Of a stretch of DNA of 64,000 nucleotides, positions 10,866 to 21,409 are shown piece after piece. Made by a program: the position numbers and the translations under genes. How positions within the stretch are numbered: position 1 is the first letter of the stretch; each line of letters begins with the position of its first letter. Source of the stretch: Armigeres subalbatus (lineage: Eukaryota > Arthropoda > Insecta > Diptera > Culicidae). The stretch is taken from the NCBI RefSeq assembly GCF_024139115.2, contig NC_085141.1:29589242-29653241 (forward strand), given 5' to 3'. Below the pieces are notes generated by a model. It did no database searches, had not been told where the DNA came from, and saw nothing but the letters and a program-made list of their open reading frames with translations.

Positions 10866-11347
10866 GTTGTAGGACAGAAGGTCGAAGGTCAAAAGGTCGA
10901 AGGACAAAAGGTCGAAGGTCAAAAGGTCGAAAGGACAAAAGGTCGAAGGGACAAAAGGTCGAATCAAAAAATCTGAGTCAAAAGGTCGAAAGGACAAAAG
11001 GTCGAAGGGTCGAAAGGACAAAAAGTCGAAACAAAAATCTGAGCTAAAAGGTCGAAGATCAAAAGGTCGAAAGGACAAAAGGTCGAAAGATCAAAAGAAA
11101 AGGTCGAAAGATCAAAAGGTCGAAAGGACAAAAGGTCGAAACAAAAAATCTGAGTCAAAAGGTCGAAAGTAAATACGTCGAAGGACAAAAGGTCGAAAGT
11201 AAAAAGGTCAAAAGAACAAAAGATAGAAGGTTGTAGGACAGAAGGTCGAAGGTCAAAAGGTCGAAGGACAAAAGGTCGAAGGTCAAATGGTCGAAAGTCA
11301 AAAGGGGCGAAGGGTCAAAAGGTCGAAGGGACAAAAGGTCGAAACGC
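10866..11347. repeat. ~15-bp tandem array of AAAGGTCGAA units
   Basis: About thirty copies of units built from 'aaaaggtcgaaggac' and 'aaaaggtcgaaggtc', with a longer internal period marked by 'aacaaaaaatctgag' (near 10966, 11030 and 11140). The minus-strand frames (FDLLSFRP repeats) are artefacts of the array. Confidence 0.85.
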
Positions 11348-12015
11348 TTCGGAGTTTCTTTAATTCAAGACCAATAACGATGCCGGCCACGTCCGCACAG
11401 TCAATAAGGATAAGGGGAGGAAAATTAGTTCGACACTAATTGCTACAAGCAGAGATGCATCCTGAACAGAACATGAGCCAAGAGCGCGCCTTGGTGTTCT
11501 AAGTTTTGAACTCTGAACACAGTTCAGTGTGCACTGGGTTGGTACGCAAGCAAAACGATCATGGTAACTAAGATTCCTTAGATTTGGAACTGTGCAAAAA
11601 CATACGAGCATGCTTGATCCGTTAGATGCCCACGTGTTCCATTACTAGCCGAAAAATGAGTAGCATGCCGTCGCTTGAGTTTGTTTTCCCAGGATATAAG
11701 TTGCTAAGTTAGGTCAGTGCTCCTGAACAGTGTGCCGTGTTCAGAACTTTTTGAACACGAACATGTGTCTTCGTGTTCAGATGCATCTCTGGCTATAAAA
11801 GACCAAGGAATCCTCTGCATCTCCATGAGCGCACTGGAAAGGAATAGTATGTTAGTTGGGAAGGAAATATATTGGAAATCGCTTAATCGTTCGATTTTCT
11901 CTCTCAAAGAAAGCTACCACTTCCTTCTTAACGCTCAACCCTTTTCTCAGACCTTAACCGATTCGATACGGTTAATTTTTCATTGTGTTTCAATATTCAA
12001 AATTAACTATGCCGG
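11348..12015. other. unassigned; TATA-like motif
   Basis: No known domain. A motif GGCTATAAAAGACC at about 11790 resembles a TATA box and could mark a solo LTR or an unknown promoter, but I found no second LTR copy in the window. Confidence 0.3.
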
Positions 12016-12630
12016 ACTATGTTGTGCAAAAAAAAAAATAGCTAGACTATTTACACGCTTTTTGTACAGAATATGGTATTTTATTTATTTATGAATCCAA
12101 AGTTTGATCTAGTCATTTTTCAAAAGAAAGCAATAAAACTTTCGAGTCAACTGTCCGATCCATCCCACTTGCAATAGGAAACAATGCATTGGTAAGGCTC
12201 CCCCAGACCTAAGCTAAATTTCATCGTCGAAACGGTCACAAGTAGTCGCCGCGATTCCATCGTTGGGTCGCTGCAGGAAATGTTCCATTCACGCTTTCAC
12301 TCCAACGGCGACAGAATCGCATTTGCCAAGCGATAGAATCCCGTAGTGATTGTCCGGTCACATGTGTTTGAGGGAACCTTAATAGAATTTTCCATTAAAT
12401 GCAACCAGGATAAGGATAAGTGCCACAAAATGGATAAGATTTTGTGAACTCAAACACCTAGATAGCCGATCATAGACGATCGGTATATAATAATATGGAT
12501 CTCTGAGCCATTTAAAATATGCTCGGTCTTGGAGCGAACATATAGCCTTTCGGTACACTTCGTGTCCAAGAGACAAAAAGAGAAACGGCTTAATAAGATT
12601 AAATATATAGAACACTCCTATTTCAATCCT
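12016..12630. mobile_element. MITE-like repeat, diverged copy
   Basis: Shares phrases with 43.98-45.03 kb: 'agctagactatttacacgc', 'caataggaaacaatg' and 'catatagcctttcggtac'. Order and spacing roughly match, with much divergence and a central unique part. No coding capacity. Confidence 0.45.
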
Positions 12631-12806
12631 TCCCATTCCAGCTACGTTCATGTTTCTTCAAATAATCATATTTTGTATGAATATAACAGTAATATATTCA
12701 TTTGAATTCATGAATTTGATATACCAGCCCATAGTTAAAATGCAATGTACAAAGCAACCCCCAACCCCCCTTTCAACCCCGTCCCACAACCTAGATATGT
12801 CTGATA

Positions 12807-12833
12807 TTGATGATGATGATGATGATGATGATA
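12807..12833. repeat. GAT microsatellite
   Basis: Eight or nine perfect GAT triplets. Flanking sequence is unassigned. Confidence 0.95.
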
Positions 12834-14490
12834 CTACCATCTATTGTAGCAAGGCACCTGCCGATAGCACTGGCCATATCTGACAAACGATTTGATCATG
12901 ATTATATTATTGTTTATATTTCATCAAACTCCTGTATGAAGGGCCAAAATGGGTGGGGTGATTCCATAAGCAGAGACACTTATGCGAATCCACGGGATGA
13001 ATAGAGAATCTCCTTCCAGAAGAAAGTTCGTACATACAATAATATAATCTAGCCCTCGTTTCCCAGATTGACCCAATAGATGGGGAGAAGAGCCCGCCCT
13101 TTATCCACGATATGTTAACAATAGGAAGTTGGCGATTCCACTCTTCCTATCCAAATCGCTTCAATCGGGTGCCCTGATGGTACTTTTATATAATCATATA
13201 GTTTCGATGTTATATATACAATGTAATATATACAATGGAATTCTCTCACCGAATTTCCACATGTTTGTCCTGGATGGGCGAGACCGTCTCTTCAATATCA
13301 GCATGCTTTATATAAGTAGTTGTCTTCAAGGATGGAAAAGTCAATTATTCGTCGAGGAATATCCTTGTTGAATTCAGGAAATATGTTTCGTTTTGAATTG
13401 TAAATTTGGAATAGAGTTCTTGAATCCTAAATAGATGAGATAAGAAGAATAAAAGCAGTACCAAAAATTATAACACTATCTCGGAGGCGAGCCAGCCTGG
13501 GGCTGCAAGTCTCCTTAATAAAGCTAATAAAAAATTATAACACTAGATTTTTGTGTACTCTGATTTTGCCCATCCAATTTGAAAAATATTGTAAGTTTTT
13601 AGAAATTATATAATGGATAAACGTGGTGTGAGCAAAACAATTCTCGCACATAGCCTCACAGGGGCGCAACAGTATTGATCGATTTCTCTTAATCGATTTT
13701 ATATTTTGTTAATAAATCAATTGTTTCAAAAGCTACAAACGTGATTATTGATTCTGGTGCAAGATACAATCATCCTTTATCACACCAATCTATTAAATCA
13801 TTGACAAACTAGCGCTATTCGGTACAATAATAAAAAGAAAACATCGGCGAAGAGAAATTGATCAATACAGTCACGCCCCTATGAAACTAAGCGCGAGAAT
13901 TGTATTATATTATAGATTGGGCATTCATGAGATTACGATCTATGAATATATGATTATTATGACACGACTTGCATGTACGGGCACGACCTATACGGAAATA
14001 ATAAATCGTATTCTGGATCCGGTACAGGATGTTTTTATATTGGAAACAAGGTATACCACAATAGATTGCAAACAAATATTCTAATTGTATTTTATTAGAT
14101 AGCTATTTTCTCAAATGCAAGAAAGGTATGACAAAAATGTTTAATACATTTATGTAGAATATGAAATTCATGGAATAGTGAAACATACGATTTGTTTTCC
14201 AAATAATGTGATTAAAAAATATTCGAAAATATGAGGAACCTTTAAATGATATGTGAAAATGTACGGAAATACATAAAAATATGTGGAAGTAAAATAACTT
14301 TTTAAAAATATTTTGAAACCTGAAATTATTTTTGGATAATGGTTTCAATTACTTCTATAAACAATAATTTTGAATATCGAAGATAATATTTTTCCATTGT
14401 TCTATGCAAACAATGCTGCAAAACAATATTATGAATAACCCAATATCGCCATAATTATATGAAATGAAATTCAATTTACAATAGTCTGGT
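12834..14490. other. AT-rich unassigned sequence
   Basis: Strongly AT-rich. A short segment at 13485-13535 (tctcggaggcgagccagcc to cttaataaag) looks like the 3' end of a dispersed element. From 14210 to 14330 there are loose 'tatgtggaa/tatgtgaaaat' repeats. No gene recognised. Confidence 0.3.
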
Positions 14491-14492
14491 AG

Positions 14493-14790
14493 GGTCGGTG
14501 TACCAGTAATAGTGGTATTAGTGACATGTCTAAATTGTTTAATTCGTACCAAATGATAGGAATACATTCCATTCACATTGGCAAAAAGCTGTTCTTTTCC
14601 ACTTTTCAAGAAAAATGGTGTTGACTCTTTAAAATATTATTTTCTTTTGGAAATCGCTTCCTGCACTATATGGGACATGGACAAGTAATAGTTTTACTTG
14701 CTAACTTCTATTCCTATAACAGTGAATCCCATTGGTATCTTATGGGATTCACTATTATAGGAACGCCACACTATTACTGGTGCAAGGGAG
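14493..14790. mobile_element. fold-back element with nested palindrome
   Basis: Inverted outer ends (gtaccagtaatagtgg near 14500; cactattactggtgc near 14770) enclose a tight inner palindrome at 14711-14760, where 'cctataacagtgaatcccat' is mirrored by 'atgggattcactattatagg'. No ORF. MITE-like. Confidence 0.5.
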
Positions 14791-15545
14791 CAAAAATGTT
14801 AAGGAAAAGTGATATTTTCCTATATTTTCCCGGAAAATTAAAAAAAAAATTCACGCTCAAAACTAAACCACGTTCTTTGCCAAATAACAGCAATTCCGTC
14901 TTGATCTCAAATTTGTATAGAACGGAACCGGATTTATCATGTCCTAGAGATATCTGTTTGAATGCTATGACCATGGGAGCTTGAGGTTTTTTATAATTCC
15001 AGAATTTTGTTTAGACCGCTGAGAGAGACATTTGTTGCTACATGTTACATTTTACACTTGTTACCCATGGGTAGTTTCATCAAGCTCCAGTAACTCCCTG
15101 TCAGCTTTCATCGTCGCCGCCGCCTTTAGTTGCTTGATGAATTTGCACCTTCCCCTCTTAGAGAATCAAAACGATTTTGAAAAATGTATTAGTTTTGCAA
15201 TAAACCGGAAATTGATGGATGAATAATTTTCATGTCTTCATCACACCGCGACCTACTTCCTGAACTTTTTGTTACTTGGGTAATTGCCACAAAATATATT
15301 AAAAAAATCGAACGATAGATCTCATACTAAGTCATCTTTTTAAAATAATTCTTCATTATAGGAGTTCACCTCTGAAAACAAAGAGACGCGATTTGTCTGT
15401 CCACTTGGCAGCGTCCTTGTGAATGCTTTAAAATTGTAATAGAACTTTCACCTACTTTGGAAGCGCTTGAAAACGAAACATCTTTCATAGAGTGCCGAGT
15501 AAGTGTAACATGTAAAATAAACGTAAATAAAACAAATCGGAAAGA
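14791..15545. other. unassigned AT-rich sequence
   Basis: No recognisable repeat or domain; short ORFs only. It lies on the downstream (intron) side of the candidate minus-strand exon at 15552-15706. Confidence 0.3.
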
Positions 15546-15551
15546 ACTCAC

Positions 15552-15706
15552 CGAAGTCCCGTCCTGTTATATTCGTCGCTGGATGACTTTCCTTTAGCGG
15601 ATGGATGTTAATCGGCTTCGCAAGTTTCTTGATGCAACGTAGATGCATCGATTGGCAGGAGTACGTTTTAATCAATAGGCATGCCAAGGCTTCTTCTTTG
15701 ATATGT
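15552..15706 (-). CDS. candidate internal exon of an unknown host gene
   Basis: On the minus strand an acceptor-like ATCAG precedes 15706 and a consensus donor GTGAGT follows 15552. The 155-bp interval is open in one frame with a plausible coding composition (for example HIKEEALACLLIKTYSC, later KPINIHPLKESHPATN), with one extra base at each end. I do not recognise the family. The evidence is two good splice signals around an open, non-repetitive interval in repeat-rich DNA. Chance occurrence cannot be excluded. It might belong with the candidate at 31987-32063 on the same strand. Confidence 0.3.
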
Positions 15707-15709
15707 CTG

Positions 15710-16470
15710 ATATTGGTAAAATAATCATATTGTATATTATATTATTGAAATTAAAAAAATAAAATTAACAGATTTCGGAGAAAAAAAATCATAAGGGTTG
15801 TGTACAAGACACGACCGCCCGACGTAAACTACGTGAAACAGTTTGGTGGAATGAAGAATCTAGTGCCATTATCTAGTTTAGTTTTGTTTGTTTAAATTCA
15901 ATTCATTGTTCTTTTTCGAATTTTTTGAAAAATATTCTAAATGAGCTTAACTAAACATGGGTATTTCTAAATTTCAATTTATCAGGTTTAATTGCACTTT
16001 TTACTGTATTTAACAAAAAAAACTTTAGAAATGAGGATAACTACCGTCAAATCACTGAAGACGCACACATGTTTTTGTAAAGACCACGCGTCAAAGCGCA
16101 CTCGTGATTCTGCTACTGACGGCATCATTTCGATTGAACTCTCTCCATCTGCATCTTTCGATTGATTGTTAGTAATCCGCCTTCCCAATCACAAGCTGCA
16201 ACAAAATCAAATAAGATCTTGAGAAAATTTCACCTGGCTGCCACTGATGCCACCCATACGAATTCATATTTGTAGCATCTCCTCCCGGGCGCACTCGTGA
16301 TTCTGCTACGGACGGCAACATTATGGCGTCGCCAAGTGGTTAATTTGCTCTTTGAACAATATTCGCCTCACCTCTTCCTTTGCATATGATGGTGGCCCTG
16401 AGAAGAACCGATTGATTCATTCAGCAACTCCGCCGATGCTGGGACCGCCGCCCGCGCCATTTGTAATGTT
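15710..16470. other. unassigned mosaic sequence
   Basis: Contains short phrases repeated elsewhere nearby: 'gcactcgtgattctgctac' occurs at about 16099 and 16291 and in part near 17382. This suggests fragments of one duplicated element. No ORF of note. Confidence 0.35.
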
Positions 16471-16475
16471 AAGCG

Positions 16476-16630
16476 AGATTAACTTTTCAAAAGGACCTAA
16501 GTAACATTTTTTTTCATGAATTAATTTGAATAGCGCAATCAACAGAACAACATGAAAGCTTTTGATTGCAGTACTCAAATTAATTCATGAAAAAAATGTT
16601 ACTGAGGTCCTTTTGCAAAGTTAAGCGAGA
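16476..16630. mobile_element. palindromic MITE, family A, copy 1
   Basis: About 155 bp with ~60-bp inverted arms (ttcaaaaggacctaagtaac ... gaggtccttttgcaaagtt), near-identical to 23831-23995. No ORF. The left tip is mutated compared with the other copy. Confidence 0.8.
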
Positions 16631-16639
16631 AATGCAACG

Positions 16640-16967
16640 CGCGCGCGGGAGAGCAGTTTTCTTATAATTAATAAAGATGGCTCATTAGTCCCGCCTCTTT
16701 GTTGTCCGGTATGACTACAAATATTTTGTAACCGTCACACACTTACCAAAGGGGCGTGGCTATAGGTTCAACTTTATTGATTACAAGAAAGCAGCTCTTC
16801 CGCGCGCGCGAGCCTTTTCGCTCGAGATGTCGCGGAGAGCGGACCATGGTACCACCTTCGGCATCGGCGGAGCTCCTACCGGAAATTTTATTCCCGGTGA
16901 TGGTGTGGGTCGCGCGGTCGTCGTCATTAACATTAGCAGCGCTCAGTTTAAATTTTCTTGTATGAAG
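16640..16967. repeat. duplicated block B, copy 1
   Basis: Matches 17975-18330 closely: gagagcagttttcttataa, then a short spacer, the inverted relative ctttattgattacaagaaag, then a CG-rich part with 'catcggcggagctcctaccg'. The two copies differ in the spacer. The opposed AATAAAG-containing ends form an internal inverted repeat. Overlapping short ORFs on both strands have no recognised function. Confidence 0.75.
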
Positions 16968-17163
16968 TAGGGGGATTGACGGCTTTGGCAGGTTTTGTTC
17001 TATTATTGTCGACGGGGGTTTGTGTTGACCAAATTTTATGAAATTTGGCCACAATATTCTTTGATATGCAAAGAATGTTCAGGCCAAATTTGAGCATAAT
17101 TAGTTACAGAAAACCCCCTGACAGTAATAGAACAAAACCTGCCAAATCCGTAATTTCCCCTAC
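16968..17163. mobile_element. MITE family C, copy 1
   Basis: About 196 bp beginning TAGGGGGATTGACGG and ending CCGTAATTTCCCCTA. The inverted arms include ggcaggttttgttctatta and its complement. A second copy lies at 21214-21409. No ORF. Confidence 0.8.
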
Positions 17164-17500
17164 TAACGATTGGCTACCATCATTGAAAGTAGCTCTTAAG
17201 TCACAACTTGAAGCGAGATGAATTTTGATCAAAGTAAAACGTAATTGCATGGTGATGGCAGATCGTTTTCCGTCGGTAGTAGAATCACGAGATCCCGATC
17301 CCGACAGAGAAAGACTTATAATTTTAGTAGATAGTCATCCATGCGAATACATTTTTGCAGCTTCTCCGTTTAACGCGCGCTCGTGATTCTACATACATAC
17401 AGAAAACATACGATGATTCAACTCACCCATGAGTTTTTAGGTGCTGAGTTGGGGGTTGACTTGAATCGTCCATGAGTTTTTACCACAACAGACCAAACCA
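17164..17500. other. unassigned; duplicate phrases
   Basis: Carries phrases also seen at 18350-18580 (agacgaattttgatcaaag; ccatgcgaatacatttttgc), so it is part of the 15.9-20.05 kb duplicated mosaic. Confidence 0.4.
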
Positions 17501-17504
17501 CAAG

Positions 17505-17930
17505 CGTTATCGCTGGAACCGCGCTGGTCCGTTCTCCGTGACATCCAGAATGAAAATGACGCGCGCACGCGGAACATGGGCTTTTTATACATAGGGAAAA
17601 CGAAGCAGTGGATCAAAAGGCCCGTACCTTACTGTAATCTGATGTCCGTGTTGGGGATTTATGAACGGAATTGAATTTTTCATCCGGTTTGGAAAGAAAT
17701 AACATTTTCAATAGTTTAACGTTGATAATCAATAGTATCAATAGAATTGGCAAATTGCTGGAGAGTTTCCGAATCGATTGATAAACAAATGTCGAAAATC
17801 CATCGAAAGATAAAGACGCTATTACCGTTTGAAATCTTACATGATTTCGGGTCCCCAATTTGGAAATATTCATTTTGCACCCTGTATCCGAGGCTTCCCC
17901 TTAGACGTTTACGTCAAAAATACGCGAGCA
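17505..17930. repeat. duplicated block D, copy 1 (lacks insertion)
   Basis: Matches 19295-20045: from gaaaacgaagcagtggatc through tgatgtccgtgttggggat to gaggcttccccttagacgt. This copy lacks the AT-rich insertion present at 19401-19727, so it represents the empty site. A third partial copy is at 18945-19080. Confidence 0.8.
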
Positions 17931-17974
17931 AAAAACACGTCCGTACGTGCTGCTGTCTCGAACTGCAATGCCAC

Positions 17975-18335
17975 GCGCGCTGGGGAGAGCAGTTTTCTTA
18001 TAATCAATAAAGTGCAATGAATGCAAATATTGTGTAACCGTCAAACACTCACCAAAGGGGCGGGGCTACAGGTTCAACTTTATTGATTACAAGAAAGCAG
18101 CTCTTCCGCGCGCGCGAGCCATTTCGTTCGAGATGTCGCGGAGACCAGACCATGGTACCATCTTCGGCATCGGCGGAGCTCCTACCGGAAATTTTATTCC
18201 CGGCGATGGTGTGGGTCGCGCGGTCGTCGTCGTCAGCATCAACAGCACTCAGATGGAATTTCTTGCGTGTCTCTACGATGGCGGCTATGGTGGTGTTTAT
18301 TTCTGCAACGGTTGCGTCTGAAGTGTCATCAGTAA
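17975..18335. repeat. duplicated block B, copy 2
   Basis: Second copy of the 16640-16967 block, extended by about 70 bp that continue open on the plus strand (62-codon frame starting MSRRPDHGTIFGIGG at 18133). The same reading in copy 1 differs, so there is no good sign of coding constraint. Function unknown. Confidence 0.75.
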
Positions 18336-19290
18336 AAGCAGCTCTTAAGCCATAATTTGAGGCGAGACGAATTTTGATCAAAGTTCATATTAATCGCTTG
18401 GTGATGGCTGATAGTTTCCGTCGGTGGCGGAATCACGACCGTGCGTCAGGGACGCTACAAAAATTTATTCGCATGGATAGCATCAATACCAGTGAAATTT
18501 CCCCTCAAGATTATTATTTTAGTAGATAGACTGCTACTTGTTTCAGGTTTAATTTCCATCCATGCGAATACATTTTTGCAGCTTCTCCTTCTGATGCACG
18601 CTCTTCATTCCCACCGATGGCGCAGGTAGCGCTCGTAACAGGATCGTTGCTACAGAGAATCCAACGATGGCAATCTGTTGCAGAGTAGCGGTAAAACCAT
18701 AGAACCAGCATCTGCATTTGAATGAAATACTCTTGTGATATTCTGACAATCGAATGGTTGCTGTTGTGTTGGTGATTATAAATCCGCCTGATCTGAAATC
18801 TGTCCTTTTCAGGGCATTAATTTTTTCATTTGAGGAATTTGGTTTGACTGAGAGTAAATTCATGAGATTGTTGCAATAAATCGGCAGCAGTAACGCAAAA
18901 ATTCATGAGATTCAATCCATCATTCGACTTCTGCAGAGTAAGTGATTAAAAATCCATCGAAAGATAAAGACGCTATTAGTGTTTGAAATCTATCCTAATT
19001 TCGCGACGGTCTCGAATTTGGAAATTTCCGTTTTACACCCTGTATCTGAGTCTTCCCCTTAGACGTAGTTTATGTCAAAAAATTATTTCAACTTAACCTT
19101 CCTCCCAAACATAATGGTGGTCCTGAAAAGAACCGATTTTATGTGCCTCATCAACAGCACGACGTTGATTGCCAGATTCAACGATGCTGTTGGGAACACG
19201 GATGAAAAGATGTACTGCTGTTGCCACGACCGCCACCACCACCTGACGAAAAATTTCATCCGCATCATCACTCATAAATCTCAATCAACG
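18336..19290. other. unassigned mosaic with duplicate fragments
   Basis: Includes a partial copy of block D (18945-19080). The remainder shows no known element. Confidence 0.35.
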
Positions 19291-19294
19291 AGCC

Positions 19295-20045
19295 CTCCCG
19301 TGCGAACGAAATCGTCCGTTCTTCGTGACATGCAGATTAAAAATAACGCACGCACGCGAAACACGGGGCTTTTTATACACAGGGAAAACGAAGCAGTGGA
19401 TAGAGATGTCGCAAATTAATCGATTACTTCGATTAATCGATTCATCGTTGTGATAATCGATTAATGTTGAATCGATTATTACCCAACGATTAATCGATTC
19501 AATAATCGTGAGTAATCGATTAGTTACTAATCGATTAATCAGAATTTTACGACATCATAAGGATGTCGAAAATTAATTGATTATTTCGATTAATCGATTC
19601 ATCGTTGTGATAATCGATTAATTTTGAATCGATTACTATACAATGATTAATCGATTCAATAATCGACAAGAATCAAGAGTAATCGATTAGTAACTAATCG
19701 ATTAATCGGGATTTTACGACATCTCTAGATCAAAAGGCCCGTACATTACTGCAATCTGATGTCCGTGTTGGGGATTTATGAACGGAATTGAATTTTTCAC
19801 CCGGTTTGGAAAGAAATAACATTTTCAATAGTTTAACGTTGATAATCAATTGTATCAATAGAATTGGCAAATTGCTGGAGAGTTTCTGAATGGATTGATA
19901 AGCAAATGTCGAAAAACCATCGAAAGATAAAGACGCTATTACCGTTTGAAATCTTACATGATTTCGTGACGGTCCCCAATTTGGAAATTTTAATTTTGCA
20001 CCCTGTATCTGAGGCTTCCCCTTAGACGTAGTTTACGTCAAAAAC
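19295..20045. repeat. duplicated block D, copy 2 (carries insertion)
   Basis: Second copy of the 17505-17930 block, interrupted by the element at 19401-19727. Both copies have a 'gctttttatacac/tag' TATA-like phrase just upstream of the insertion point. Confidence 0.8.
19401..19727. mobile_element. ATCGAT-rich inserted element
   Basis: Begins TAGAGATGTCGCAAA and ends TTTTACGACATCTCTA, giving perfect 11-bp inverted tips. The interior is two tandem ~160-bp copies saturated with AATCGATTAATCGATT palindromes. Comparison with the empty copy (gtggatcaaaagg at 17607) places the insertion exactly, with at most two bases duplicated. The TAGAGATG tip suggests hAT-like ancestry, but the expected 8-bp target duplication is not visible. 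Confidence 0.7.
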
Positions 20046-21213
20046 TCCGGCCTACCTAACCCCGGATAATCGAGTCTCCAGATAATCGATTCCGACCTGT
20101 ATTAGACATACTGCATCAAAAAGGGTTCAAACCGTGAAAAAGTAGAAACATGAGGAAAATATTCTTTTAGATCTTCTAGGGCTTCCAAACCTTCCTATTC
20201 GTATTCCGGGGTCTCAATCCGATTTTGAAGTTGGCAATGCCATTTGAGATATGATTAATTATTTTTATCAAATCATAGTATTACCAGAGCATCAACGGTA
20301 TCCCAAACCATTCTTGAGTTCAGATACTGGAGGTCTAAAAGACCAACAAAGCTTGTTTTTAGTTAGTAGGCAAAGTACCTGTCTAGCATACTGGTTTCGT
20401 GGGTACAAACGCTGCCGAAAGCAATGGTAGCCAATGCATTTTTTGAACTAAATCTTTCACATGGTGTGAATATACACAAATCGAGTTTTCAAATATAGTA
20501 ATTTTTCCAATCAGGGTGGTCGATACCAGGCAAATAGGAAAATTAATTAAAAACGTCATTTTGATTTCAGTCGATATAAACCCAAAATGGCAAATGGAGA
20601 TCATTTTGATCCGGCTCCGTCTCTGCTTTCGATCAAAAATTTATTACATGACTCACCTGATTTATTGAGCCTCTAACCCATCACAACAAACTTCAATTTT
20701 ATGGAGACCGTTTTAAATCGAAAACTGCATCCACTAAAACCATAGTCGTTAATTGTGGGGTCGATTTTAGCGGCGTATCATTTGCTGGTTGTTTACCAAA
20801 GACGCTGGGGTGATCACTTAAATGACCCTTGCGGCTGTGATTCAGCAACAATTAAATACTGAATCCGTCTCTTCGAGTGGTGGAACCAACCTCGCAGTCA
20901 TTAACAGAAGAGAGGACTCATCCTAACGAACGAATGAAGGAATAAAAATAAATGTTCCAATTTGTTTGTTTGCATGTCGAATGCATAAAAGTGCGTTCGT
21001 CGTTGTTCTCCCCTTCGCGGTTGAGTGCATTTGTATAATTTTTCAAGACGCCAAAGAGAAATTATTTATTTAGGTAGGGATATAAGCTTGCGAATCGTCA
21101 TTACAGAGGTTCTGAAATCAATGATTTTTCGGTTTCCAGCAAACATTATACATATTCAACTATTTAAATCTGAATGAATTTCAAAACGATATAAATTTGA
21201 ACTTATAATAAGA
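20046..21213. other. unassigned; fragment related to 5.4-7.3 kb units
   Basis: Around 20285-20345 the phrase 'cccaaaccattcttgagttc' resembles the reverse-arm units of the 5.38-7.42 kb element. The rest shows no gene or clear repeat. Confidence 0.35.
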
Positions 21214-21409
21214 TAGGGGGAAAGACGGCTTCGGCAGGTTTTGTTCTATTATTGGCAGGGGGGTTTTTGTCGACCAAACTTTATGAAATTTGGCCACAAT
21301 ATACTTTGATTTTCAAAGAATGCTTAGGCCAAATTTGAGCATAATCAGTCATAAAAAAAAACCCTGACAATAATAGAACAAAACCTGCCAAAGCATGTCA
21401 TTCTGCCTA
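21214..21409. mobile_element. MITE family C, copy 2
   Basis: Same architecture and about the same length as 16968-17163 (TAGGGGG tip, ggcaggttttgttctatta arm, inverted arm near 21370, CCTA tip). No ORF. Confidence 0.8.

Noticed and set aside
11780..11800. TATA-like motif as proof of a solo LTR
   Set aside because: No second LTR copy, no target duplication and no clear LTR tips were found in the surrounding 600 bp.
12650..12883. 77-residue ORF with poly-aspartate at the GAT run
   Set aside because: Open only because of the microsatellite; no motif, no splice signals and AT-rich flanks.
18133..18321. 62-residue ORF starting MSRRPDHGTIFG as a small gene
   Set aside because: The duplicate block at 16640 does not preserve this frame, so there is no sign of coding constraint.
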